Shown: positions 42,401 through 53,600 of the stretch, in pieces
How the letters are laid out: each line of letters begins with the position of its first letter
Numbering within the stretch: position 1 is the stretch's first letter
Source: Wolfiporia cocos
Lineage: Eukaryota; Basidiomycota; Agaricomycetes; Polyporales; Phaeolaceae
Length of the DNA stretch: 64,000 bases
Assembly (NCBI GenBank): GCA_029448655.1
Contig: JACCLO010000007.1
Span: 2,170,001-2,234,000 of the forward strand
Reading direction: 5' to 3'
Notes under the pieces: model-generated
The model's input: only the letters and a program-made list of their open reading frames with translations
What the model was told of the DNA's origin: nothing
Database searches by the model: none
Translations under genes and position numbers: made by a program

Positions 42401-43470
42401 TTGTGCGAATTCCTGGGATTTCGTCAGCGCTTTCCTGACAGCGTTGATGATTTGTATCTTTGTTCGGAACTTCTTTCGCGTCTCCCCTTTCTTTCCTATG
42501 ATCCTAGGGTTATCTTTTGCAAAGCGTCGGATTGCTTCGTACTCTTCGGGAGTATAGAGCCGCTGCGCTGTTTCTTCTGGCTGGTCCGTGGATCCGAACC
42601 CTTTCTCCCCTCGTTCTGTTTCATCTAGATCTTCGACCTCTAAGATGTCGGGGGTGAGGTGTCGTTCGAAAATTATCTGAGCTATTCGCATGCCCGGGAT
42701 AATTCTATGCGCCTTGTCTGAGTAGTTGAAGACGATGGCTCCGACGTCTCCTCGGTAGTCCGAATCTATGATTCCGGCTTGTACTATCAATCCGTGTCTG
42801 AGGGTGTTGCCTGATCGTCCAGCCAGCCTTCCATATGATCCCTTCGGGATCTTCATTTTTACTCCAGTGGAGACGAGTTTCCATCCTCCGGCGGGAATCT
42901 CGGTTTCTTCTGCGGCGTAAAGGTCATACCCTGCAGCTTCTTGGGTGCCCCTTGTTGGAATTTTTCCTTCTGGGGCAACTACCATCTCCACTGTATCCAT
43001 TCGGATCGTGGCTTCCTGTTTCTTTTCTTCTGCCCCTAGTATCGATCGTACATCGACTGTTTGGTCCTTCCAGTCGATTGTGGGGTTTTCGTCTTTTAGC
43101 CATCCATACCCTAAAATCATATTTTCTGTTCCGATTGATCCTACGAGGAATCGGACTTTTCGCGTTTTCTGGGTCTTTGGATATCGTAGTAGTATGGTAG
43201 CTTCTCGGTCTATCCGCCCATCTTTGTTTTCTGTTCCGTCAACATTTTTGACGATGATCGGGTTCTTTAAGGGTTGCGTGGGCACCTTGTATTTTTCTAC
43301 CACTCTGCTGTGGATCAGGTTCGACATTGCTCCAGAGTCGATTAGTGCATTGCACTTCACGGGTTTTGCCAGCGTCATGATTACCGGGATGAAGAGGGAT
43401 CGATTCTTCTCGAACGAGGTAATTACATGCGCTGCTTTCTCGGAGGGTAAGACCGTGGGCTTCCCTCCTA
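38902..43470 (-). CDS. pol: Pol polyprotein of D1: protease, dUTPase, RT, RNase H, integrase, chromodomain
   Basis: Open from the gag stop in the −1 frame (first Met at 43378). Residues from that Met: protease DSGAM (14-18); dUTPase with AAGYDLYA, GRLAGRSG, GIIDSDYRG, MRIAQIIF and RGEKGFGSTD (about 145-275); RT with KKDGG, FGLCNAPGTFQ and YMDD (about 527); RNase H; integrase with H2C2 finger and DDE core; chromodomain (YEVEAILADRW, FVKWKGYS, about 1245). The frame stays open after that and is cut by the solo LTR at 38896. The dUTPase lies between protease and RT, unlike in element B. Expression of pol probably uses a −1 shift at the T run in GATTTTGCCTAG at the gag stop. Confidence 0.93.
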
Positions 43471-45315
43471 GGCAAAATCCTGTTCTTCTACGAGCTGTGC
43501 TAGGAGCTCGGGGTTCTTGGCTTTCAGAGCCCTAATTGCTGTGACCGCTCTGTTAGCGGTGATGTATTCAGTCTCTTCCTCGGAGACTTCTTCGATGCGA
43601 GCTTCTTGCTCGGCTTCTTCTTCTTCGGTCTTTCGAGTAGTCCGCCTAGGGCGGGCTGGCTTCCTCGGCCTCTTCGGGCAGTCTCGCGACATATGTCCTG
43701 GCTGATGACAGGTGAAGCATTTTCCCTTCTTGATGTGATCGTCCCTTTCCTGGGTGGTCATTCGATCTACATCCATCGCGTTCGGGTCTTTTGGTGCGGT
43801 TGTCTGTGGAGCACTAGTGCGTCCGTTATTCTGGTTCGAGGCTTGCCAAACCTTTTTCTTGACAAACGGTTTATCCCGTTTCAAGAATATCTTGTACGTA
43901 TTTTCATAGTACGAGGCAGCGGATTGCCATTCATCAATGGTCGCTGGTAGCGGCCGAACACCGATGATATATCGGGTCGTATGTTCGGGTAACCCTTTCT
44001 CGAAGAGGGTTATGAGCAACGCGTTTCCGTCCGCGCTGTATCGATCGTACTGGGCCTTCCCGGCCAAGTTGTTGAACTCGGTGATATAATCATCGATGTC
44101 CTTCCTGTCCTGGGTTACGTCCAGGATTTTCTTCCGCGCCTTCTGTACCTCTTCGATGGCTCCGAAGGCTTTCTGGAAGTCTGCATCAAACTGTGCAAGA
44201 CTAGGCGGGAAGAATCGTTTCGTCTGGGGGTTCGTATAAACCCGGTGATAATTCTGTTTCCATTGGCCCGTTTTTCCCTTGTTCGAAATATAAGAGAGGA
44301 TAAAGATCATTCTCTGAACGTCGTTCTAGAATGACGTTTCGTACATCGTAAACCAGGAATTGCACTGGTTTATGAAGTTCTGCATGTCGGATCGTTCCCC
44401 ATCGAATATGTCTGGGGGATTGATCTTTATCATCGGGGGTCGGTAATACGGGTTCGGCGCCGGAGGTTGGGGCTGCGGCGCATTCGGTGGTGGGGGCCCG
44501 CCTGGGGGTCCTCCTCCTCCCGGGTATCCTCCACCCAGGTTTCCTGGGTTTCCTCCGGGGTTCCCTGGGTTTCCTCCAGGGTTTCCTCCTCCGGGGTTCG
44601 CGGGGGTTCCTCCTCCGAGTCCTCCAGGAGGGGGGGCATTCCCTCCTCCGAGTCCGAAGTTTCCTCCCAGTCCTCCTCCGCTTGTACCTGCGGAGGTTCG
44701 TCCAAATAGGCCTGAAGGCCATGTTCCTGGGTTTGTCGTTCCCATTCCTCCGCTTGGGCTAGTCCAAGACGGATTTCCTCCGCTACCCATTCCGGGTGCG
44801 TTCTGTGGGGGGCTTCCAAAGAGGTCTGTTCCTCCAGCCATAGGCCCAATCCCACTCTGCGCAAAAGCAGATATAAATCCTGGAGGGTCCTGTCCTCCGG
44901 TCTGGCTGTTATCTGTTCCTGTAAAGCTTCCAGGATTTCTCCCATCATCTCCGATGCGCTCAATTCCTGCCATTCCTGTGGCGCCCGAAGGCTGATTCGT
45001 ATTTCCATCGGCATCGAAGGTTCTGTTGATGGTTTCGGTTTCGTTTTCGGTCAACGTCGCGGTTGACATCGGAGGGATTTCTCCGAATCGTTCGAACGCT
45101 TCACGCGTTATTTCCCAAGCGGTTGTTCCTGCGGAGGGGTATACTTGTACCCACTTCGATGCCCTATCTTCTCTGGGGATGACAACAATTCCTCCGCGGT
45201 TACGGAAGGCTCCAATGGTGTCAGTCCACTCGTATTGGTTGAGTCTGTAGACTCCCTGAATGTCCTCGGGCAAGAGTTCAATCAGTCGTGCTGGGAATTC
45301 TGGTCCAAATATCAT
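43468..45315 (-). pseudogene. gag: Gag of D1 with one nonsense mutation
   Basis: Same as the intact D2 Gag except for TAG at 44326-44328, where D2 has CAG. N-terminal domain with IPREDRASKW, a Gly/Pro-rich linker (about 200-285), capsid domain (PPDIFDGERSDMQNFINQC, about 295-470) and zinc knuckle CFTCHQPGHMSRDC. The Gly-rich linker is about ten residues longer than in D2. Stop at 43468-43470 coincides with the −1 shift site for pol. Confidence 0.92.
44430..45014 (-). CDS. Possible overlapping ORF inside gag of D1
   Basis: A 194-codon frame inside gag in another frame, also intact in D2 (57067-57630, 187 codons). The product has an amphipathic helical first half (LQDLYLLLRRVGLGLWLEEQ) and a Glu-rich second half. 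In the first 120 codons, three base differences between copies change Gag three times but this frame only once, which hints at constraint. The Glu-rich part is what GGA repeats give in another frame, so it could be a shadow. Confidence 0.35.
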   Translation of the reverse strand: MPMEIRISLRAPQEWQELSASEMMGEILEALQEQITARPEDRTLQDLYLLLRRVGLGLWLEEQTSLEAPHRTHPEWVAEEIRLGLAQAEEWERQTQEHGLQAYLDEPPQVQAEEDWEETSDSEEGMPPLLEDSEEEPPRTPEEETLEETQGTPEETQETWVEDTREEEDPQAGPHHRMRRSPNLRRRTRITDPR

Positions 45316-45349
45316 GGGCCCTTACACCGTGATAGGTGAGGGTGTGATG

Positions 45350-45360
45350 AGCTCGACCTT
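45350..45360 (-). promoter_or_regulatory. Self-complementary primer-binding site of D1
   Basis: AGCTCGACCTT (plus strand), one base from the 5' LTR, is the exact reverse complement of 45686-45696 in that LTR. The LTR site is just over 30 bases downstream of a TATAAAA box on the minus strand. Confidence 0.77.
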
Positions 45361-45859
45361 CTGTTACGGGTCGAATACCCGTTCGTATATTCGAGTCGCG
45401 AATATAGATTGTTCTTCTGCACGTGGGCGTATAGCCGTATGCAAGGCAAATGCTCGTTAGATGCCTTCAGGTCCTAGGTGAAGTTCCTAGGGGATCGTAT
45501 AATATCCAATACGCGTTAGAGGATATAATCTGTTCAGGTACGAGTCTAATAAAATATAAGACTCGTCTAAGTCCGAGAAGTCAGTGTGCACTTCGAGGAC
45601 TTAGTCGTTCGGTTGCTCGAGTGAGAAATACTGAGCGTAGTTTCCTACGTTTGAGAACGAGTATAAGACTTCTTGTTTGTACAACAAGGTCGAGCTGAAG
45701 AGCCTCAACGGTAAGTACATGTGTTTTATACTACGCTAGGTTTCAGGGGTCAAGTCTGTCCCAGATGCCAGCCACCGATACTATCTACGCTATAGTCCCA
45801 AACGTTTGATAAGTATGGAATGATACATCTGAGATGATAGATAGGGATGATGGCGGTTG

Positions 45860-46410
45860 TGTCACAAATTATTCCTTTATTAATTTAGACTCCCTCGCTA
45901 TAGGTTGTATGTGCGGCGCTAGGCGTACGCCGCGCCTCTACTCCATAGCTACCTCCAGCGTCTCTCCCAGATATTGCAGGTCACCTGGTCGTCCGGTTAG
46001 CGCTGTAGGGTAGCGCGCGCCTCCGGTACTCACGTTATGGTCACAGTAGTTACATGTAGCGTCACTTAGCACATGACCCAGTAGATACGGCGCACAGGCC
46101 TCATCTTTAGGGCAGTACTAGTAGTCACATCGCTCATGTATATATTACGACGGAATGTGGGCTTACTCCCCATTCCTAAGATTCTCGACAACTGGGCATA
46201 GCCCCTTACTCTCACCTCTTTGTGTGCGCTCTCTGGCCGGGGGCCCAGCTCGTCTTGCTTGACTGTGCGCGCCTCAACATGTCGACTCTAGGAGTCCCTC
46301 TTTAGGGTACAGCCGACAAGTTCACCGCTGTTGCGGTTGCGCACCGCCCTGCAGGGCGCGTTAGGATTCCTCTGTAGTACAGAGTCCCACAAACGTGTAA
46401 GTTTGTGTCA
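45860..46410 (+). repeat. TRIM2 5' LTR
   Basis: TGTCACAAATTATTCC to AGTTTGTGTCA. CATGTATATATT promoter around 46135, with the GCGCACAGGCC block upstream. Confidence 0.94.
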
Positions 46411-46411
46411 T

Positions 46412-46423
46412 AATCTTAGGAAT
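46412..46423 (+). promoter_or_regulatory. Self-complementary primer-binding site of TRIM2
   Basis: AATCTTAGGAAT is the exact reverse complement of 46172-46183, 33 bases after the start of the LTR TATATATT. Confidence 0.77.
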
Positions 46424-47188
46424 ATCTTACCTCCCCTCCGGCGCCACCTGCGCTGGGGCCGAGGGTTCTCCACTTGCAGGTTGCCATGGCAGCGTGGCGG
46501 GGCAGCCGTCGGTAGAAGCGCCGGCGGTCCGTAGCCTTACGAGCCCCCACGAAACGCTACACCAGGCAAAGCAACCGCAAGGAGTGAGTAATCAAGTCCG
46601 CCCTCTTTCGAACGCAAGATAGCAGGGATCGACTCGCGTAAGCCGCGTTTGAGGACCCGCCATCCACCCCTGCAAAGGGAATGCGATGCGTGGAGGTCTA
46701 GTGCAGCGGAGCCATTATCCCTGGGCGGCAGGGGTTATCGTCAAGAAGCTTTGACCAGTGGGTATGCGAAGGGTCCCGCAAGGGTACCCAACCCCACACC
46801 GACGGTCTCAAAGGTTAGAAAGCAATCCACCACGACAGACTATCGAATACCAACGAGCGAACCGCATACCCCGAGGTCGGTAGGCCACGCGTAGTCATGT
46901 CGGCGCAAGTCATGAACTTTGACATGTACCAATACGCTCACCGCTGGCACGCCTCGTCGACTCACGTCGCGGGATGTAAGGAAACAGGGATGGTCACCGT
47001 TTACTCCCAATGTTCCCTGAAGGCTAGCTCACTTCGCTCCACCACCGGCGGACGGACCGTGCTCCTGGATGCTCCCCATCCTCCGCGAAGAAGGAATGGG
47101 CCTCGAGTCAAACAAGCAACCAAGGTAGCGAGCGTCGTAGGATTCAAGATAGAACGTCAGGGACGACGTTTTTCGAGAGGGGGGGTAA

Positions 47189-47739
47189 TGTCACAAATTA
47201 TTCCTTTATTAATTTAGACTCCCTCGCTATAGGTTGTATGTGCGGCGCTAGGCGTACGCCGCGCCTCTACTCCATAGCTACCTCCAGCGTCTCTCCCAGA
47301 TATTGCAGGTCACCTGGTCGTCCGGTTAGCGCTGTAGGGTAGCGCGCGCCTCCGGTACTCACGTTATGGTCACAGTAGTTACATGTAGCGTCACTTAGCA
47401 CATGACCCAGTAGATACGGCGCACAGGCCTCATCTTTAGGGCAGTACTAGTAGTCACATCGCTCATGTATATATTACGACGGAATGTGGGCTTACTCCCC
47501 ATTCCTAAGATTCTCGACAACTGGGCATAGCCCCTTACTCTCACCTCTTTGTGTGCGCTCTCTGGCCGGGGGCCCAGCTCGTCTTGCTTGACTGTGCGCG
47601 CCTCAACATGTCGACTCTAGGAGTCCCTCTTTAGGGTACAGCCGACAAGTTCACCGCTGTTGCGGTTGCGCACCGCCCTGCAGGGCGCGTTAGGATTCCT
47701 CTGTAGTACAGAGTCCCACAAACGTGTAAGTTTGTGTCA
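47189..47739 (+). repeat. TRIM2 3' LTR
   Basis: Same as 45860-46410, preceded by the purine tract. Confidence 0.94.
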
Positions 47740-47962
47740 GGTTGAACGCCATCTATCAGCTAATAAACGATGAACATGAAACGGTGGCAGAGTTGGATCT
47801 GCCAAAGATGAAACGGGTCTCGTAGACTAGTACAACTGGGGATGCGCCCAGTAAGATCATGAGTAGCCAGGGGGGTTGGTTGCGCAACAAGTCCCTGTAT
47901 CGTATTCGCCCTGTGGTGAGTTCTGCCGGTATTCGAAAAATCAAAATAACCGTAACAACAAC

Positions 47963-49318
47963 CAGACAGTAGCAATGGTTGTGGGTCAGCCCATTTCCAT
48001 GACCTGTTGCCGTGACCTCTGCATCTGCAACTTTTGCGACCTCCGTGACCTCCGTGACCTCCATGACCTCCATGACCTCTGTGACCTCCGTGACCTCCGT
48101 GACCTTTGTGACCTCTGTGACCTCTGTGACCTCCACGACCTTCGCAACATTCATGACCTCCACAACCTCCGTGACCTTCGCAGCCTTCACGACCTCCATG
48201 ACCTCTGCGACCTCCATGACCTCCACAACCTCCACAACCTCCACAACCTCCACAACCTCCGTGACCTTTGTGACCTCCATGGCCTTCATGACCTCCATGA
48301 CATCTGAAAGTTGCAGATGTGGAGGTCACAGAGGTCACAGAAGCTGCAGACACGGAGGTTATGGAGGTCGCAAAAGTTGCAGATGCAGAGGGCATGGAGG
48401 TTCATGGAGGTCATGGAGGTCGCGGAGGTTGTGGAGGTCATGAAGGTCACAAAGGTCACAGAGGTCACGGAGGTCATGGAGGTTGTGGAGGTTGCAGAGG
48501 TTGCAGAGGTCGCGGAGGTTGTGGAGGTTGCAGAGGTCGTGGAGCAACTTCTGCAATCCAGTTGTTGCTGCTGTGCCTGTTGCAGCCTCTTATTCACTTT
48601 TACACTCCCTGTGACTTAAACAATCTGCAACCATGACCCTCCTCCTGGTCCTCATGACCTGTACCCACAACCTCCACAAGTTTCATAACTTCTGTGGCTT
48701 TTTTCAGCCTCTGTAATTTCCATGGCTCAATTGGCACTACTGTGCCTGCTGTGACCACAGTAATTTAATTTTTACTATATCTGCAACCTCTGCAACCTGT
48801 GACCGCGACCCACCGCGACTCCTGCGACCTGAGAATGCGACTTTTGCGACTTTCACAACTTATGCAGCTCTCACAACCTCTGCAAACCCTGCAACCTTTG
48901 TCACATCATACTGTGACTCTTGTAGCCTTCACACCTTGTCACCATAATTTCCATGACTTCTGCAACTTGCAGCCGTGACCATCCGCGACCCCCGCGACCT
49001 GTGATCACGACCTCCGCGACCTCCATGACCTCTGCGACTTTTGCAACCTCCACAACCTCCACACCCTGTTATTGCAGCCTTGGTGGTCTCCACAACTTGT
49101 CACTGCAGTTCCATGACTTTTGCAACCTGTATCCACAGCCTACCACAACCCTTGCAATCTGTGACCATGACCTCTGCGACCTCCACGACCTCCACGAACT
49201 CTGCAACCTCTGTGACCTCTGTGACCTCTGCAACCTCCGCAACCTCTGCAACCTCTGCAACCTTTGCAACCTCTGTGACCTCTGCAACCTCCATGACCTC
49301 CACATCTGTCCTGCTGGG
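47963..49318. repeat. Left inner arm of the giant palindrome: 9-bp minisatellite
   Basis: Long runs of 9-bp units of the type GTGACCTCC and CAACCTCTG. Around 48303 the run turns into its own complement (GGAGGTCAC), so this arm is itself a palindrome. 47963-48850 matches 52290-53160 in inverted orientation, including unique segments such as ACAGTAATTTAATTTTTACT. Apparent ORFs here are tripeptide repeats in every frame and are not genes. Confidence 0.88.
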
Positions 49319-49861
49319 TAAACCCAGGGACACTGTCAAGAAGCTGTCTCCTTAGCCTTGCAGTGTTTTTGACCAGGTTTTTGGTGATCTGGAGAGTCAC
49401 AGTTGTTTAGAAAAATTGCCTGACCAGGATTATGTTATGTATTGATTATAGTGGAATACAATGTGTGTTGTCTTCAGCTAAGTCACCATGGGTAGTTTAA
49501 TAAGGTGAGTGGCCCTTGTGTTGACATCACAATGCATGTCTGATGTTGCCCATTCTCATGTGCTGTGCATGCTGCTACTGTCATAGTCAAAAACCATATA
49601 CCAAATAGTATACTGAGTATATACTATACACTACCCATCACTTGTGGATGCTCTGCTGGCCATTTCTATCCCACAGACCCATTCTACCATGGGTGTTGAC
49701 TCACCCTTTTTGGATGGGGTTGAAGCCACCTACCTAAATAATCACCCCTGACAGCCATGAAGCATGGGATCTACCTTTCTACTCTGAGAGGTCTGACAGG
49801 TCAGTATGAAGGTGTCAAGCTATGAACAGACCCTTATTTGTCTCTACCAAACTATAAAAAG
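49319..49861. other. Unrecognised spacer sequence
   Basis: AT-richer, no repeat or ORF of note. Part of the loop between the palindrome arms. Confidence 0.35.
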
Positions 49862-50162
49862 TGTCACAAACTTACTTGTGACATCCCAACACCTATCCCG
49901 ATCCTCCAAAACCTAAGTCTCTTGCTGGCGCAGTATGATTCAAGCCCCAGGCAAGCAGATCATGGAAGTAGTTCTTAGGGGGTCCAAAGGCACTGAGATG
50001 CTTTGTTCAAGCAGAGGGGAGTGGGGACACACTGCCAGTCTCACACAGAAGGTTCTATGCAAGACTACATCAATAATGAAGCTAGGGACATTGTCCACTA
50101 GCCCAGTGAGTTATATACATGCCAGGCACTAGAGCCGTACATGCTACCCTAAAGTAACGGGG

Positions 50163-50553
50163 TGACACAAAACTGTGTCAGACGTACCGTCATACTAGAG
50201 GCCTTGTCACATATAGCAGAGGGGCCCCCCAGACTAGCACACCAGAGAGTAACCAGTAAAGTGGGACTAGCCCATAGTCGAGAATGTCAAGTCTGAGCTG
50301 TAAGGCTCAGACGTCACTAGCTTATATACATGAGGGTCGCTGTATGGTACTGAGTCAGACCAGCCTTAAAGGCATGGTCTCTGCGTACGCATGAGTCAGC
50401 GCATCACATGTATCTACATTACATAAGCAAGCCAGACGTTGACCATGAGGGGGGCTACGCATAACTGCTAGACTACAAGTTGCAGATCACATGACTGTAC
50501 ATACGATGAGACGAGGGATCGACCCCTAGGGGGGGCAGAATAAATCTGTGACA
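50163..50553 (-). mobile_element. Short solo LTR nested in solo LTR H
   Basis: 391 bp, TGACACAAAACTGTGTC to AATCTGTGACA, flanked by CGGGG (50158-50162) and TGGGG (50554-50558), one base different. It has its own TTATATACATG near 50320. The H promoter block is split exactly here. Confidence 0.75.
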
Positions 50554-50812
50554 TGGGGCTGTGTGCGAGGTGTGGCCGTAAGTATCACGCCATAGTGATG
50601 TGATGAGTCATGTGCCGGTAAGGGCACAGGATACGGTAACGTGCAAGCCTGTAAGAGCGAGCACAGGATACTGGTGTAACTAAGGGGGTACCCTAGCTAC
50701 GGGATTCGGTAAAGCCCGAGGTCACAAGACCGAGGGTGGGGTTCTATTTAATCTACCTACGGGATAAGATATAATACTGGATAAGATAAGATCACGTGTC
50801 CTGGTGGACAGT

Positions 50813-50884
50813 GACCCTATAGTCAAATGGTCTAAGTACTATGCTAGGTGTATAGACCAGTGGTTCGAGCCCGGTAATGGGTGT
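50813..50884 (+). repeat. tRNA-like segment
   Basis: Has an A-box-like TAGTCAAATGGTCTAAG, a B-box GGTTCGAGCCC and loosely pairing ends (ACCC/GGGT). The anticodon arm does not fold convincingly, so it is a tRNA relic or SINE head rather than a gene. Confidence 0.4.
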
Positions 50885-50961
50885 ATACTAAATAGTAAGG
50901 CCTGGTGGCCCTATACTTCATAGAAGGGTGGTTATGCTCACAGGAAATCTGTGACAAAAAG

Positions 50962-51540
50962 GCTTCAAAAATGCAGTTGAACAAGCAGCTAAAAAGCCAG
51001 AAACATTCACCAACCCACAGATCTGTCAGAGTAGCAGAAATTTGGTTTGATGAGTAGACTTGTCATAGGTGTGATGATCCCTGTAGAGCAGGCACATGAG
51101 GTACATATATTGAAGATTGTCCATATATGTATCCCAAGATGTCCAACAAGGGCTAGGTACTATGACAACCAAGCTTGCATGATTTTCCCTGAATACATCA
51201 TCCAACATAACTGTATTTATATTCCTGACAGTCTCACAGGTAGTGACAAGCAGGCTGGTGATGCTTGGCTGCATTGCATACAAGAGCCATTGTTAACTTC
51301 ACCTGGCAGGATGGCCATCATGAGCCCCAACCTACATGCAGCGCAACATACATACACAAGCAAATTGAGATGGGAAATGCTGTACAAAGGTAGGCTTCAA
51401 GGTTGAAAGGTGTTGGGATCATTAACAACAATGTCATGAAAAAGGTCATATAAAGTGGCACAACAAATACAGATTGGGTCACTGACATAAATTTGCGAAC
51501 TGGGTTGTCCAAAAGCTGGTGCAAAAACAAAGCAATTGAT
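50962..51540. other. Unrecognised spacer sequence
   Basis: Frames up to about 119 codons lack any family resemblance. No repeats seen. Confidence 0.35.
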
Positions 51541-51544
51541 ATGT

Positions 51545-51660
51545 ATTATCCTCAATAAAATATGCCACACCAAGATTCGAACTGCCAACTTCATGTTAAA
51601 CGTGATCGGTAAAACAGGAACACTTACCATTACTCAACAATGGCTTCCATAACAGCTATA
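51545..51660 (-). repeat. tRNA-derived SINE-like repeat
   Basis: On the minus strand an A-box-like GAGTAATGGTAAGTG, an intervening arm, and a B-box-like GGCAGTTCGAATCTTGG. Acceptor ends do not pair well. Single copy in the window. Confidence 0.4.
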
Positions 51661-51754
51661 ATGCTCTGCATGTATCACATATATCATATACAGATTTTAC
51701 ACAAACAACAGAGTCCATGCACGATAAAAGTCGGTGAGTGCCATAATGAGGGTT

Positions 51755-53165
51755 GAGTTGTGAGGGCCATGGAGATTGCAAAGGTCACAAGAGCTGCAGG
51801 AGCGCCAACAGTGACAGTCATAGGCCACAGGGGCTGCAGTGGGTCATAGTTGCAGGTCACTGGAACTTGGGGGGCTGTAGTGAAAGGTTATGGAAGTTGC
51901 ACAGGTTGCAATTGCAGGTCATGGAGGTCACAAGCTGTGGAAGTTGCAGGAGCCAAGAAGATTGTGGGCACAGGTTGTGAGGGTCATATTGGGTTGGTAT
52001 GTTGCTGTTCCAAGTTGCTGAAGCTGCAGAGGCTGCAGTGAGAGATTGTGGAAGTTGCCAAGGTCATGGAGGTCGCAGAGGTTGCAGAGGTCACAGAAGT
52101 TGCAGACATGGAGGTCATGGAAGTTGCAGACATGGAGGTCACAGAGGTTGCGGAGGTTGCAGAGGTTGCGGAGGTTGCAGAGGTTGCAGAGGTTGCAGAG
52201 GTTGCAGAGGTTGCACAGGTTGCACAGGTTGCACAGGTTGCACAGGTTGCACAGGTTGTGAGACCTGCATAAGTTGTGAAAGTCGCAAAAGTCGCATTCT
52301 CAGGTCGCAGGAGTCGCGGTGGGTCGCGGTCACAGGTTGCAGAGGTTGCAGATATAGTAAAAATTAAATTACTGTGGTCACAGCAGGCACAGTAGTGCCA
52401 ATTGAGCCATGGAAATCACAGAGGCTAAAAAAGTCACAGAAGTTATGAAACTTGTGGAGGTTGTGGGTACAGGTCATGAGGACCAGGAGGAGGGTCATGG
52501 TTGCAGATTGTTTAAGTCACAGGGAGTGTAAAAGTGAATAAGAGGCTGCAACAGGCACAGCAGCAACAACTGGATTGCAGAAGTTGCTCCACGACCTCTG
52601 CAACCTCTGCAACCTCCACAACCTCCACAACCTCTGTGACCTCTGCAACCTCCATGACCTCCGTGACCTCCATGACCTTTGCGACCTTCATGACCTCCAC
52701 AACCTCCACAACCTCCACAACCTCTGTGACCTATGCAACCTCCATGACCTCCATGCCCTCTGCATCTGCAACTTTTGCGACCTCCACGACCTCCATGTCT
52801 GCAACTTCTGTGACCTCTGTGACCTCCACATCTGCAACTTTCAGATGTCGTGGAGGTCATGAAGGCCATGGAGGTCACAAAGGTCATTGAGGTTGTGGAG
52901 GTTGTGGAGGTTGTGGAGGTCATGGAGGTCGCAGAGGTCATGGGGGTCGTGAAGGTCGCGAAGGTCATGGAGGTTGTGGAGGTCATGAATGTTGCGAAGG
53001 TCATGGAGGTCACGGAGGTCACGGAGGTCACGGAGGTCATGAAGGTCACGAATGTCATGGAGGCCGCGGAGGTCACAAAAGTTGCAGATGCAGAGGTCAC
53101 GGCAACAGGTCATGGTTGTGGGCTGACCCACAACCATTGCTACTGTCTGGTTGTGGCAGTTGTGG
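51755..53165. repeat. Right inner arm of the giant palindrome: 9-bp minisatellite
   Basis: Inverted partner of 47963-49318. It includes pure runs of GTTGCAGAG and then GTTGCACAG units (52139-52260), and its own turn-around near 52850. Frames are artefacts of 9-bp periodicity. Confidence 0.88.
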
Positions 53166-53600
53166 GCCGACCCGCAGCCATCATAACTGTCAAGTCATGA
53201 CAGTTGTGGGCCAACCCACAACTGTCATTACTTCCAGGTTGCAGCAGTGGTGGGCAGACCCACAACCATCATAACCATCCAGTTGTGGCAGTCATGGGCC
53301 GACATGCGACTGTCATAACAGTCTGGTCACGGAAGTTGTGGGCCGACCTGCAACTGTCACAATCATTTGGTCATGGCATTAGTGGGCTGACCCGTGACCA
53401 TCATGACTTAACAGTCATGATGGTTGTGGGCTGACCTGCAACCATCGCAACTGTCTGGTCATGATTATCGTGGGCCCACCTGCGACCATCATGACTGTCT
53501 GGTCATGGAAAATGTGGGTCCACCCGGTGGTAGGCCTGACAGTTAAGGCATGGGCCGACGACTGGCTGACCTGAACCGTCACCTACCATCACTGAATGGG
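53166..53600. repeat. Right outer arm: about 45-bp tandem repeats with inverted cores
   Basis: Eight or so diverged units, each with a short palindrome of the form GTTGTGGGCCGACCCACAAC, spaced by CATCATAACTGTCTGGTCATG-like words. Inverted match to 36780-37024. Confidence 0.8.

Larger units (their letters stand above)
45860..47739 (+). mobile_element. TRIM2: second complete copy of the short non-autonomous element
   Basis: LTRs 45860-46410 and 47189-47739 (551 bp each, look identical) around 778 bp of non-coding sequence homologous to TRIM1. GGTTG at 45855-45859 and 47740-47744; the empty site is seen in the other D1 LTR. Primer site 46412-46423 is complementary to 46172-46183. A stem-loop (47153-47170, loop AGGGAC) and GAGAGGGGGGGTAA precede the 3' LTR. 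Sequence differences from TRIM1 at the primer site are matched by differences in the LTR. Confidence 0.94.
37025..47957 (-). mobile_element. Complete Ty3/Gypsy chromovirus D1, with two nested insertions
   Basis: Flanked by ACAAC (37020-37024, 47958-47962). LTRs are 37025-37731 and 45362-47957; the latter holds TRIM2. Without insertions the LTRs are 707 and 711 bp and differ mainly by a 4-bp AGCC insertion. Minus-strand order: 5' LTR, gag, pol (−1 frame), overlapping ORF3, hairpin, purine tract, 3' LTR. A solo LTR (38318-38896) cuts the end of pol/ORF3 and gag has a stop, so the copy is inactive. D2 at 56012 is a sister copy. Confidence 0.95.
45362..47957 (-). repeat. 5' LTR of D1, interrupted by TRIM2
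   Basis: Two parts, 45362-45859 and 47745-47957 (the latter after the second GGTTG), rejoin to 711 bp matching the 3' LTR. Confidence 0.94.
49862..50956 (-). mobile_element. Solo LTR H, interrupted by another solo LTR
   Basis: TGTCACAAACTTACTTG to AAATCTGTGACA, flanked by AAAAG (49857-49861, 50957-50961). TTATATACATG near 50110 and ACCCTAAAGTA next to it belong to its promoter region. About 700 bp once the nested LTR is removed. A tRNA-like segment lies at 50813-50884. Confidence 0.85.

Noticed and set aside
43239..43475. Small ORF between gag and pol of D1
   Set aside because: It overlaps the start of pol in another frame, and the pol frame itself is open back to the gag stop.
48005..48620. 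Long open frames of tripeptide repeats (DLHDLRDLC, EVMEVTEVA and similar) on both strands
   Set aside because: A 9-bp minisatellite keeps any frame open; all six frames give repeats and none has a start context or domain.
50813..50884. Functional tRNA gene
   Set aside because: A and B boxes are present but the anticodon arm does not fold well and it sits inside a solo LTR.
51755..53110. AGGTCA direct repeats resembling nuclear receptor half-sites
   Set aside because: They follow from the GGAGGTCAN 9-bp unit, and fungi lack that receptor family.
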